DNA of 64,000 nt from Roseivirga thermotolerans. GTDB lineage: Bacteria; Bacteroidota; Bacteroidia; Cytophagales; Cyclobacteriaceae. Below are positions 16,080-23,671 of the stretch, in pieces. A model generated the notes under the pieces. The model did no database searches, was not told where the DNA came from, and was given only the letters and a program-made list of their open reading frames with translations. The DNA lies in contig NZ_BNAG01000004.1 in assembly GCF_014653175.1 (NCBI RefSeq), forward strand, positions 642,909-706,908, read 5' to 3'. The stretch's first letter is position 1. The number at the start of each line of letters is the position of its first letter. The translations under genes were made by a program, and so were the position numbers.

Positions 16080-17810
16080 TTACCTTCTTCTGCCCTTTCT
16101 TGGCGGACGGGCTCTCTCCTTTCTACGGTTTCGTTTCTCAAAACCAAACTCCCTATTTCTGTTCTTCTGTTTTTTAGAATCTCTCGGAGGACCATCAGTA
16201 TCTTCATTTACCCGTATTGCGCGCCCGTTGACGCTAATTCCTCTGAATTTAGAAGAAATGTCTTTGCCCAAAACCGGATCCAGATAAAAGAAGCTACAGT
16301 TCTTCTTCACCTCTACCTCTTTGAATGCCCCCTTATCGTAACCTGATACGTCTACTAAGAAATGTACCAAGTCGGCTTTTGTGGCTCCATCAATGTCTCC
16401 CACATTTATAAAGAAACGCTGAGAGCCATCGCGATTAACAACCGCCCCTCCTCTATCTTCTCTTTTGCCTTGAACCTCGTTCAGATCGTCCGGTTCGTCA
16501 AAATTGGTACCATTGTCAACCGCCAGGTGATCCAGCTGCAGAGACAATAATCTTTTGAGCAAATCATTCTTGCTCAAGCCCAGAAGGTCTTCATTCAGGT
16601 GAGCCATCAGGTCATTCACCTCTTCATCTACCTTAGTTTTTAAGATAAGATTAGCCCAATGGTTAATACGGCTATATTTGAGGTCGTTTTTATTAGGCAC
16701 CTCAACCAACTCAAACTTTACTCCGAGCTTGTTTTCCAGTTCCTTTATCTTCCTGCCTTCTCTGGGGTTAATAAAAGCCAGCGAAATTCCTTTTCTACCC
16801 GCTCGGCCCGTGCGCCCGCTACGGTGAGTGTAACTCTCTAATTGATCGGGTAAGCTATGGTGAATTACATGCGTAAGGTCGTTTACGTCTATCCCTCTTG
16901 CCGCCACATCGGTAGCAATGAGTAACTGCATGGAACGTGCCTTAAAACGTTTCATTACCGCATCGCGCTGCCCTTGCGACAAATCGCCATGCAAGGCTTC
17001 AACACCATACCCCATGTTAGAGAAGGCATCGGCAAACTCTTGAGTTTCTCTTTTGGTGCGGCAAAACATTATGCCTCGCATATCGGGCTGAATGTCTAAA
17101 AACCTTCTAATAGCCGCCAGTTTGTTTGCCGTTTTGGTAATGGCATACTGATGGGCAATATCCAGGTTGCTCTTCTGGTGTGTATTCACCGCAACTTCGA
17201 TGGGCGTGTTCATGTATTTGTCTACAATCCGCCTGATTTCTTGAGGCATTGTAGCCGAAAACAACCATATAGACCGGTCGTCTTGAGTATATGAAATAAT
17301 TCGATCTATATCTTCCTTAAAGCCCATGTTGAGCATTTCATCGGCCTCATCGAGCACTACATAACGAACAGCATCTAATGACACTGCCCTCCGCTCAATC
17401 AAGTCGATCAATCGGCCCGGAGTGGCCACAACAATTTGAACGGGCTTTTTAAGGGCCCTGATTTGTTTAGATATATCTACTCCTCCGTAAACAACTTCTA
17501 CGTTTAGTTTTCTTTGGTTGGCCACAAAGCTTTGTAACTGCTTGGCCGTTTGCTGACCCAATTCACGGGTAGGTGCCATTACAATGGCCTGTGTACTATC
17601 GTCTTCAAGGTCTATCAAATCGATGAGCGGAAGACCAAAAGCGGCTGTTTTTCCCGTTCCGGTTTGTGCAAGACCAATAAAGTCGGTAGGATTATTCGAT
17701 AATAATTGTGGAATGGCCTGTTCCTGAATAGGTGTTGGTTGTTCAAAACCCAACTGATCCAACACTTCACATAGTTTTGGAGATAGGCCTAATGATTTAA
17801 AATTTGACAA
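16080..17810 (-). CDS. DEAD-box ATP-dependent RNA helicase
   Basis: The protein has 576 residues and a complete helicase core: Q motif near 26-30 (QPTPIQ), Walker A AQTGTGKT (48-55), PTREL (80-84), DEAD (154-157), SAT (185-187) and HRSGRTGRAGR (about residue 330). Residues about 450-530 are a DbpA-type RNA-binding fold (FFINVGDIDGATKADLV). The tail is basic (RNRKGRRR-like, Arg/Lys/Pro). This CshA/DeaD-like layout works in ribosome assembly, mRNA decay and cold adaptation. The gene is followed by bTHX on the same strand, which fits a ribosome role. It is separated from the BNR gene by about 110 bp. Confidence 0.93.
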   Translation of the reverse strand: MSNFKSLGLSPKLCEVLDQLGFEQPTPIQEQAIPQLLSNNPTDFIGLAQTGTGKTAAFGLPLIDLIDLEDDSTQAIVMAPTRELGQQTAKQLQSFVANQRKLNVEVVYGGVDISKQIRALKKPVQIVVATPGRLIDLIERRAVSLDAVRYVVLDEADEMLNMGFKEDIDRIISYTQDDRSIWLFSATMPQEIRRIVDKYMNTPIEVAVNTHQKSNLDIAHQYAITKTANKLAAIRRFLDIQPDMRGIMFCRTKRETQEFADAFSNMGYGVEALHGDLSQGQRDAVMKRFKARSMQLLIATDVAARGIDVNDLTHVIHHSLPDQLESYTHRSGRTGRAGRKGISLAFINPREGRKIKELENKLGVKFELVEVPNKNDLKYSRINHWANLILKTKVDEEVNDLMAHLNEDLLGLSKNDLLKRLLSLQLDHLAVDNGTNFDEPDDLNEVQGKREDRGGAVVNRDGSQRFFINVGDIDGATKADLVHFLVDVSGYDKGAFKEVEVKKNCSFFYLDPVLGKDISSKFRGISVNGRAIRVNEDTDGPPRDSKKQKNRNREFGFEKRNRRKERARPPRKGRRR

Positions 17811-17919
17811 AAAGGTATTATTTAAAATGAGGTCGCAAAGGTAGGAGTAATAAATGGGAACTTACTGTAAACCAGAATATTTATTCCATCACTCCTAAAC
17901 AATCTAAACTACTTGTAAA

Positions 17920-19008
17920 TCAGCAAAATGCCACCGAATGAATCATGGGTAAATTATGACTCAAAACTTCCCAGGACTCCCCGTCATCGGCAGATAAATA
18001 GAGGTTGCCTGTGGTGGTACCAAAAGCCAGTGTATTACCGACCACATCCAGCGCATGCCTGTACACAATGTCATAGGCCGACTCTTGCGGAAGCCCCTTT
18101 CTAAAGGCTTTCCATGTGGCTCCACCATCGTCTGTACGGCACACACAGAGTGCCCCATCAATGGCCACTCTTAGCATATCACTCACACCCGGCACTACCC
18201 AAGCTCTTTGCGGATTGGTTTCACTTGCCGCAATAGCAAACCCAAAATTAGCCGGACCATTAGCTTCACTAATATCAGCCCAGTTCTTACCTCCATCGGC
18301 CGAACGGTAAATTCCGCAGTGGTTTTGCTGCCACATAACCTGCCTGTTGGCCATGCACCACTCCACCAAATGCGGGTCTTGACCTATTTCAGAATTTGGA
18401 TCGGGCAAGAAATCTGCCTTTAGCCCTTTGTTTCTTGGCTCCCAGCTTTTACCTCCATCGGTGGTTTCGAAGGTACCCGCACAACTTATGGACACATAGA
18501 GGTGGTCCGGATTTTCAGGATTTACCAAAATGGAGTGTATGCCGGGGTAATCTCTTCCCCCACCAAACCATTGATCTTTCCTGCTTGGATGATCCCATAA
18601 GGCACGAACCAACTCAAAACTGTCTCCATTATTGGTACTCTTAAAAAGCCCTCCGGGCTCTGTTCCAATATATATTGTTCCGGGTTCGCTCTTTGCACCG
18701 GGGCTAAAAGCCCAGAGATAGCGCGTGGTGGCCGGTACACCATCTTTCACTTCTTCACCTTCCGGATATTTGGGTGCTTCCAGCTCTTCCCACACTTTTC
18801 CATCGGCCGAGCGGTGCAGTTTACAACCCCAGTGTCCGTGATCTAGCATAGCCCACCAATAACCGGTATGCGCATCTATGGCTGCTAAACTCACCGGAAT
18901 ACCCAGAAAGTGGGTATCGGTATGTTTCCACTCTTGCGAGCCTTTAGCTCTTTGGTACACCATAAGCCCTTTTCTTGAACCTACGAGAAGAATGTTTTTA
19001 TCTGCCAT
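17920..19008 (-). CDS. BNR/Asp-box beta-propeller protein
   Basis: The protein has 362 residues with no signal peptide. It carries at least five Asp-box motifs of the form S-x-D-x-G-x-x-W: STNNGDSFE, TTDGGKSWE, SADGGKNWA, TDDGGATWK and SADDGESWE. These mark a multi-bladed propeller of the sialidase/sortilin superfamily. The catalytic Arg triad of sialidases is not evident, so it is unlikely to be a real sialidase. Cys-rich spots include CAGTF and a C-terminal Cys. It lies 23 bp downstream of a MoaD/ThiS-like gene in the same direction, so the two form an operon. The role is unknown; acting as the partner or target of the sulfur carrier is an inference. Confidence 0.8.
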   Translation of the reverse strand: MADKNILLVGSRKGLMVYQRAKGSQEWKHTDTHFLGIPVSLAAIDAHTGYWWAMLDHGHWGCKLHRSADGKVWEELEAPKYPEGEEVKDGVPATTRYLWAFSPGAKSEPGTIYIGTEPGGLFKSTNNGDSFELVRALWDHPSRKDQWFGGGRDYPGIHSILVNPENPDHLYVSISCAGTFETTDGGKSWEPRNKGLKADFLPDPNSEIGQDPHLVEWCMANRQVMWQQNHCGIYRSADGGKNWADISEANGPANFGFAIAASETNPQRAWVVPGVSDMLRVAIDGALCVCRTDDGGATWKAFRKGLPQESAYDIVYRHALDVVGNTLAFGTTTGNLYLSADDGESWEVLSHNLPMIHSVAFC

Positions 19009-19031
19009 GGATCTTTTAGTTATGAGTTTTG

Positions 19032-19304
19032 CTAACCACCCGAAAGTGCCTGCATTACATAAAGCTCATCACTGGCTTTAAGTGCATCAGAGAGTTTTTC
19101 TCTGTCTTTAATGAGTTGGTTGCCTATAAAAATATTGACATGTTTTCGCAGTCTTCCTCGCTCATCCACAATGTAGTCTTTCAGCCCTTCATACTCACTC
19201 TCAATGAGTTCAACGGCTTCTCTTACATTGCTGCAATTCGCTTCAATAGGCCGTAAATCCGGATAAAAGCGTTTAAGATTAGAGGTAAACTTTATTGTTG
19301 CCAT
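19032..19304 (-). CDS. MoaD/ThiS-like beta-grasp sulfur-carrier protein
   Basis: The protein has 90 residues and the ubiquitin-like beta-grasp pattern: NLKRFYPDLRPIE, the central helix VREAVELIESEYEGLKDYI, HVNIFIGNQLI, and the diagnostic C-terminal ALSGG. In this family the terminal Gly-Gly is adenylated by an E1-like enzyme (MoeB/ThiF), then converted to a thiocarboxylate. No E1 gene is adjacent; a MoeB-rhodanese lies at 48554-49687 and could serve. It is paired with the BNR-propeller gene rather than with MoaE, so it is probably not the molybdopterin synthase small subunit (that is at 48235-48474). Its partner and product are unknown. Confidence 0.85.
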   Translation of the reverse strand: MATIKFTSNLKRFYPDLRPIEANCSNVREAVELIESEYEGLKDYIVDERGRLRKHVNIFIGNQLIKDREKLSDALKASDELYVMQALSGG

Positions 19305-19338
19305 ACACTAACCTAAGTTATTCATTTTCAAACAGATT

Positions 19339-19704
19339 CTAAATCCATTGTTGATTATTGTCCGTCTTTTCATGAGTTACTTCGCCTGTATGAAGTGTAG
19401 CAGCAGGTTCAAACAGCATTACCCAAACTTCCTCATCGTCCCTGGTATAAGGGTTATGCTCCACTCCTTTCGGCACCACTATTATTTCGCCTGGGTGCAC
19501 CACCTCTGTTTTATCGCGAAACTCCATATACAAAGTACCCTTATGTACGTAAAACAGTTCGTCTTCATGCGCATGGCTATGCCATACAAAAGCCCCCTTC
19601 AGCTTGGCCAGTTTTACCAACTGACCATTTAGTTCGGCTACAATTCCGGGCTTCCAATAGTCTGTAATGAGCCGAAATTTCTCTTCAATATTTTTGCTGA
19701 TCAT
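19339..19704 (-). CDS. Cupin-domain protein
   Basis: The protein has 121 residues and a single small beta-barrel cupin. Motif 1 is WHSHAHEDELFYVHKG (His-x-His, then Glu, then Gly) and motif 2 is PGEIIVVPKGVEHNP (conserved His). These supply a 3-His/1-Glu metal site, probably Fe or Mn. The start at 19704 is preferred (MISKNIEEKF) because the 32 codons upstream are low quality and lack family similarity. Many such cupins bind a small ligand or act as isomerases or dioxygenases; nothing fixes the substrate. It lies 34 bp upstream of the MoaD-like gene in the same direction, so it may be the first gene of a cupin-MoaD-BNR unit. Confidence 0.85.
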   Translation of the reverse strand: MISKNIEEKFRLITDYWKPGIVAELNGQLVKLAKLKGAFVWHSHAHEDELFYVHKGTLYMEFRDKTEVVHPGEIIVVPKGVEHNPYTRDDEEVWVMLFEPAATLHTGEVTHEKTDNNQQWI

Positions 19705-19827
19705 ACTGCATGTTACAAAAATTGAAAATGCCTCCATACAGCGCCCCACAAAAGAATTGGCAGATTTAATAATCTTCCCTGCATTATTTGCACTATTCAT
19801 GTAGGCACATACAAGTTTTGACTCTGT

Positions 19828-19859
19828 TTTGAAATGTCATCCAAATGGCCTTATACTTG
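19828..19859 (+). promoter_or_regulatory. Promoter of the glycine-lipid acyltransferase pair
   Basis: TTTG (19828-19831), a 20-bp spacer and TATACTTG (19852-19859), one mismatch from TAnnTTTG, form a good Bacteroidota promoter. It covers an upstream in-frame ATG at 19834, ruling out that start for the acyltransferase gene. Confidence 0.6.
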
Positions 19860-19884
19860 CGGTTGTTCGATGAGTCACTCAACC

Positions 19885-20700
19885 ATGGATAAGTTCATTG
19901 ATGTTCGCAAGCTAATTGCCAGTAAAAACCCTTCGCTGGTCAAGTGGCTTCCCGGTTTCATCATTCGTTACATTGAAAAAATCATTCATCAGGATGAGAT
20001 AAATGCCTTTATGGTTAAGCAGAAAGGTGCCAGTGCCTATGAGTTCTGTAAGGCGACCATGGAAGAGTTTGGCATACAGCTCAACCTCAAAGGAAAGGAG
20101 AATGTAATAGCACCTCCACAAAGCTGCATATTTGTGAGCAACCACCCTCTGGGGGGCTTCGATGCCGTGGCTTTTGTATCGTCAGTCAATGACGTTAGAC
20201 CGGATATTCGATTTATTGTCAATGACTTTTTGCTGAGTGTAGAAAACCTTAAAGAACGATTTATTGGGGTAAATAAGGTGGGAAAAAATGCCATTCGCTC
20301 TTTGCAGGAGGTAGAAAAACAATTTGCTGATTCCAGTGCCACCTTCATTTTTCCGGCCGGACTGGTGAGCCGTAAACAACAAGGTATAATTAGAGATTTG
20401 GAGTGGAAGAAAACCTTCGTTTCCAAAGCAAAAAAGTATAAAAAGCCGGTCATTCCGGTGTATATTGAAGGGAGATTGACCAACCGGTTTTATCGACTGG
20501 CCAACATCCGTAAGGCACTTGGCATAAAACTAAATATTGAAATGTTCTTTTTAGTAGATGAGCTATTCAAGCAAAAAGGAACAAAAATGGACATCATTAT
20601 TGGTGAACCCATCGCCCCCGATACATTCGACAACAGTAAGTCGGAGAAAGAGTGGGCCGCATGGACAAAAGAAAGGGTTTATCAATTAAGACAGTCTTAA
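19885..20700 (+). CDS. glsA: PlsC-type O-acyltransferase, GlsA-like
   Basis: The protein has about 271 residues from ATG 19885 (ATG 19870 also possible; ATG 19834 lies under the promoter). It carries the glycerolipid acyltransferase signature NHPLGGFD, with Asp as a variant of the NHx4D motif, and the later block FIFPAGLVSR. A membrane-proximal N-terminus (LPGFIIRYIEKII) is present. In Bacteroides thetaiotaomicron, GlsA O-acylates the N-acyl-3-hydroxy glycine made by GlsB, giving glycine lipids. The next gene, 9 bp on, is a GNAT-type acyltransferase like GlsB, so I assign this pair to glycine-lipid synthesis. The reaction is inferred from that gene pair and from family features, not from motifs unique to GlsA. 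Confidence 0.75.
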   Translation: MDKFIDVRKLIASKNPSLVKWLPGFIIRYIEKIIHQDEINAFMVKQKGASAYEFCKATMEEFGIQLNLKGKENVIAPPQSCIFVSNHPLGGFDAVAFVSSVNDVRPDIRFIVNDFLLSVENLKERFIGVNKVGKNAIRSLQEVEKQFADSSATFIFPAGLVSRKQQGIIRDLEWKKTFVSKAKKYKKPVIPVYIEGRLTNRFYRLANIRKALGIKLNIEMFFLVDELFKQKGTKMDIIIGEPIAPDTFDNSKSEKEWAAWTKERVYQLRQS

Positions 20701-20709
20701 ACGACTCGT

Positions 20710-21678
20710 ATGAAGCAAAGTAAGGTACAGAAAGAAATCATTCCTCCGGTAGAACGCGAGCTCATCGAAGATGAGTTGACCAGGGAAAGGTTCGTGCAGT
20801 GCACTCACAAGGGTAACAATGAAATTTACATTGTCAATCATCATAATTCTCCGCACACTATGCGAGAAATTGGCAGGCTCAGAGAGGTTTCTTTCAGAGC
20901 TGCCGGTGGTGGAACAGGTCATGAAATTGACATTGATGAGTATGATACCAATGAGCGTTGCTACGAACAGCTGATTGTCTACAACCGAGAAGATCAGGAG
21001 ATAATCGGAGGTTACCGCTTTATTACCGGACCAAGGGCCCTGAACCCTCAAACCGGAGAATTTGAGCTCTCTACAGCTCATTACTTTGATTTCTCCAAAC
21101 AAATGAAAGAAGAGTATCTGCCCGTTTCAATAGAGCTGGGCAGGTCTTGGGTACAACCGGAATATCAGCCTTCTGTAAACCCCAGAAAAGGCGTGTTTGC
21201 TCTGGCCAACATTTGGGATGGCTTGGGAGCTCTCATTACCAACTATCCGGAAATAAAGTACTTCTTTGGCAAGGTAACCATGTATCGTAACTATAACAGC
21301 GAAGCCAGAGATATTCTACTGGCATTCATGGCTCACTATTTCCCCGATCACCAGAAGCTTTGTACACCTAAAACGGAGCTATTTGCCGGATTCGATAACC
21401 GTGTTTTCAAAGAATACTTTCAAGAAGATATTCCTTTTAGCGATGGGTTTAAAGTTCTCCATAAGCTTTTGAAAGATCGTGGTGAGTGGATCCCCCCTCT
21501 CATTAACATCTACATGAACCTGTCCTCTACCATGATGACTTTTGGCACTGCCTTCAATCCCGATTTTGGAGGCGTTGAAGAAACTGGCCTATTAGTAACC
21601 ATTGCCGATATTCACGAGGAGGTAAAAGAAAGGCATATTACGGACTACAAGCGCAACGACTGTGTAGATAGTGAGTAG
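20710..21678 (+). CDS. glsB: N-acyltransferase of the OlsB/GlsB type (GNAT fold)
   Basis: The protein has 322 residues. An extended N-terminal region leads to a GNAT-like core that carries the OlsB-family pattern EIGRLREVSFRAAGGGTG, then EQLIVYNREDQEIIGGYRF, and RSWVQPEYQ with ANIWDGLGALIT downstream. The OlsB/GlsB enzymes transfer a 3-hydroxyacyl chain from acyl-ACP to an amino acid; GlsB uses glycine. Adjacent glsA supports a two-step path: N-acyl glycine, then O-acylation. The product is a membrane lipid important for stress and gut fitness in Bacteroides (family knowledge). The length fits the longer Bacteroidota members. A direct route to a marine lipid such as a commendamide-like N-acyl glycine is plausible. 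Confidence 0.75.
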   Translation: MKQSKVQKEIIPPVERELIEDELTRERFVQCTHKGNNEIYIVNHHNSPHTMREIGRLREVSFRAAGGGTGHEIDIDEYDTNERCYEQLIVYNREDQEIIGGYRFITGPRALNPQTGEFELSTAHYFDFSKQMKEEYLPVSIELGRSWVQPEYQPSVNPRKGVFALANIWDGLGALITNYPEIKYFFGKVTMYRNYNSEARDILLAFMAHYFPDHQKLCTPKTELFAGFDNRVFKEYFQEDIPFSDGFKVLHKLLKDRGEWIPPLINIYMNLSSTMMTFGTAFNPDFGGVEETGLLVTIADIHEEVKERHITDYKRNDCVDSE

Positions 21679-21752
21679 AATTTTGACCGGCCTTTGTCCC
21701 ATTTTCAGGCGGCCAATCGTGATGGGTATAGAACAAGTTAATTTATACCCTT

Positions 21753-22364
21753 ATGAAAAGATCATTTTTAACCATCAGTGTTGTTTTGTGCTGGGTCTGC
21801 ATGTCAGTATCGGCCCAACACATTAACAAGGAAGAGCGGCAACTGGCGCTAAAGCATCTAAAGAGTACACAGAGCGACCTATCTCGGCTAGCCAAAGGGC
21901 TATCTGATGCACAGCTCAATTACAAACCCGATAAAAGTGCATGGTCTATTGCCGAATGCATTAAGCACATTGCCCTTACTGAAGATAATATTTGGAATTA
22001 CTTTGTAGCCACCGCCTGGGCTTCGGAGCCAAAAGCCGACAGGCGTGATGAGGTAGTAATGACCGATGAGCAACTCATAGCGGCCATAGAGTCGAGAGCA
22101 AATAAAGTAAAGACCAATGAAGCCTTCGAGCCCTCTCAGCTTAAAGTCGCACCTTTAGAAGCTCTGGAACTATTCCAAAAAAGCCGAAAGAGTCACATCG
22201 CAGCTTTTGAAGAAGCAAACAATGCCATGAGACATCAGTATGCCAGCCTGCCCTTTGGAATCATAGACGGTTATCAGGCGGTACTGTTCCTTTCGGCCCA
22301 TACCCGAAGGCACATCGAGCAGATAAAAGAAGTTATGGCTAGTCCGGGTTTTCCGGCTCAATAA
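21753..22364 (+). CDS. Exported DinB-fold protein
   Basis: The protein has 203 residues with a signal peptide at 1-21 (CMSVSAQH). The mature part is a four-helix DinB/YfiT-like fold, with a metal-ligand pattern ECIKHIALTEDN (His) and HTRRHIEQIKEV (two His). That is the 3-His set of DinB metal-dependent enzymes. Most DinB-superfamily members are cytoplasmic thiol-S-transferases or DNA-damage proteins, so an exported copy is unusual. No partner gene is adjacent; its neighbours are glsB (same strand) and lpxB (convergent). Function unknown; a periplasmic metal-dependent transferase or hydrolase is possible. Confidence 0.8.
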   Translation: MKRSFLTISVVLCWVCMSVSAQHINKEERQLALKHLKSTQSDLSRLAKGLSDAQLNYKPDKSAWSIAECIKHIALTEDNIWNYFVATAWASEPKADRRDEVVMTDEQLIAAIESRANKVKTNEAFEPSQLKVAPLEALELFQKSRKSHIAAFEEANNAMRHQYASLPFGIIDGYQAVLFLSAHTRRHIEQIKEVMASPGFPAQ

Positions 22365-22392
22365 AACTATATCCGGGCCGCTGAATACAAAA

Positions 22393-23526
22393 TCATTCCG
22401 CGGCCTGATGGTTCAACTCATTGAACATAAGCTGTGCCACACGTTCAGAGGCACCAGTTCCACCTAGTTTGGTCTTAAGAGAGGCATAGTCCGCGAGTAT
22501 TCTTTGCCTATTGTCCTCATCAAAAAGAAGCTTCAACTCCTTTACCAATCGCTGTTCGTTCAGATCGCCTTCAATAAGTTCCTGAACCGCCATCTTATCC
22601 AGAATAAGATTTACCAGGCAAATGTATTTGATACTTACAATGCGCTTGAGCAACTTATATGTTAGCCAACCCGGTTTATAACAAACCACTTGTGGTACAC
22701 CGAGCAGTGCTGTTTCCAGGGTGGCTGTACCCGAAGTAACTAAGGCTGCCGATGCATGATGGAGAATGTCATAGGTGGCCCCAAAAACCACCTTTACCCT
22801 GCTCTCGGTGTACTTTTCGTAAAGGGATAAATCAATGGTTTCAGAGCCGGCCACTACAAATTCATAATCAGGAAAATGGGGAATTACCTTTAACATACGA
22901 GGTAGCTTGCCAATAATTTCCTGCTTTCGGCTACCCGGCAAAAGTGCTACCAGTGGTCTATCGGCCAATTGATGAGTCGATAAAAATTCTTTTCGGCTTA
23001 ATAGATGTGACTCCTTTTGAGCCAAAGCATCCATAATGGGGTGCCCAACAAAGTCAATGTCGTAGCCATATGATTTATAAAAATCCGGTTCAAAGGGAAG
23101 GATAGAAAAAATTCTGTCGGTCCACTGATGAATAGTGTGTACCCTTTTGCGCTTCCAAGCCCAGGCCTGAGGTAAAATGTAATAGAACACTTTGGTATTA
23201 AAACCACTTTCTTTTACATACTTGGCAATTCTGAGGTTAAAACCGGAATTATCAATAAGAATGAGTACATCCGGTTGAAAGTTGCGAATATCGGCCTCGC
23301 AGAATCTAAAGTTTTGCTTTATGGTGCGAATATTCCAGAGCACTTTGAAAATACCCATAAAGGAAGTTTCTCTAATGTGCTTGGCCAACTCCTGAGCCTC
23401 TTTGGCCATACGGTCTCCGCCCCAAACCCTAAAATAAGCGTTCGTATCAAGCTTTTTTAAGGCCTTCATCATGTTGGCCGCATGCATGTCGCCAGAAGCC
23501 TCTCCTGCAATGATGTAATACTTCAT
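22393..23526 (-). CDS. lpxB: Lipid-A-disaccharide synthase
   Basis: The protein has 377 residues and is the GT19 glycosyltransferase. The N-terminal GEASGDMHAANMMKAL is the classic LpxB signature, followed by RVWGGDRM, GHPIMDAL and the UDP-sugar region LLPGSRKQEI (residue 180s), with ALVTSGTATLET near 275. It joins UDP-2,3-diacylglucosamine and lipid X at the inner membrane to make the lipid-A disaccharide. The start at 23526 is chosen as MKYYIIAGEASG is the family N-terminus; 20 codons further upstream are not homologous-looking. It is convergent with the exported DinB-fold gene. Confidence 0.95.
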   Translation of the reverse strand: MKYYIIAGEASGDMHAANMMKALKKLDTNAYFRVWGGDRMAKEAQELAKHIRETSFMGIFKVLWNIRTIKQNFRFCEADIRNFQPDVLILIDNSGFNLRIAKYVKESGFNTKVFYYILPQAWAWKRKRVHTIHQWTDRIFSILPFEPDFYKSYGYDIDFVGHPIMDALAQKESHLLSRKEFLSTHQLADRPLVALLPGSRKQEIIGKLPRMLKVIPHFPDYEFVVAGSETIDLSLYEKYTESRVKVVFGATYDILHHASAALVTSGTATLETALLGVPQVVCYKPGWLTYKLLKRIVSIKYICLVNLILDKMAVQELIEGDLNEQRLVKELKLLFDEDNRQRILADYASLKTKLGGTGASERVAQLMFNELNHQAAE

Positions 23527-23671
23527 CGTCCAATTTCGTGGCGGCAAGTTCAGGCTTTGTCGGCAAATATCAAATGGAAAAACCAACTGCCTGTATGCCA
23601 GGAACGCCTCATATCATAACTGCTTGATTAATCTGTTCAAAATGGGTAATTAGCCAATAGAAAGTATACCT

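Noticed and set aside
17920..19008. Sialidase activity of the Asp-box protein
   Set aside because: The Asp boxes only mark the fold; the sialidase catalytic Arg triad and nucleophile pattern are not evident, and there is no signal peptide.
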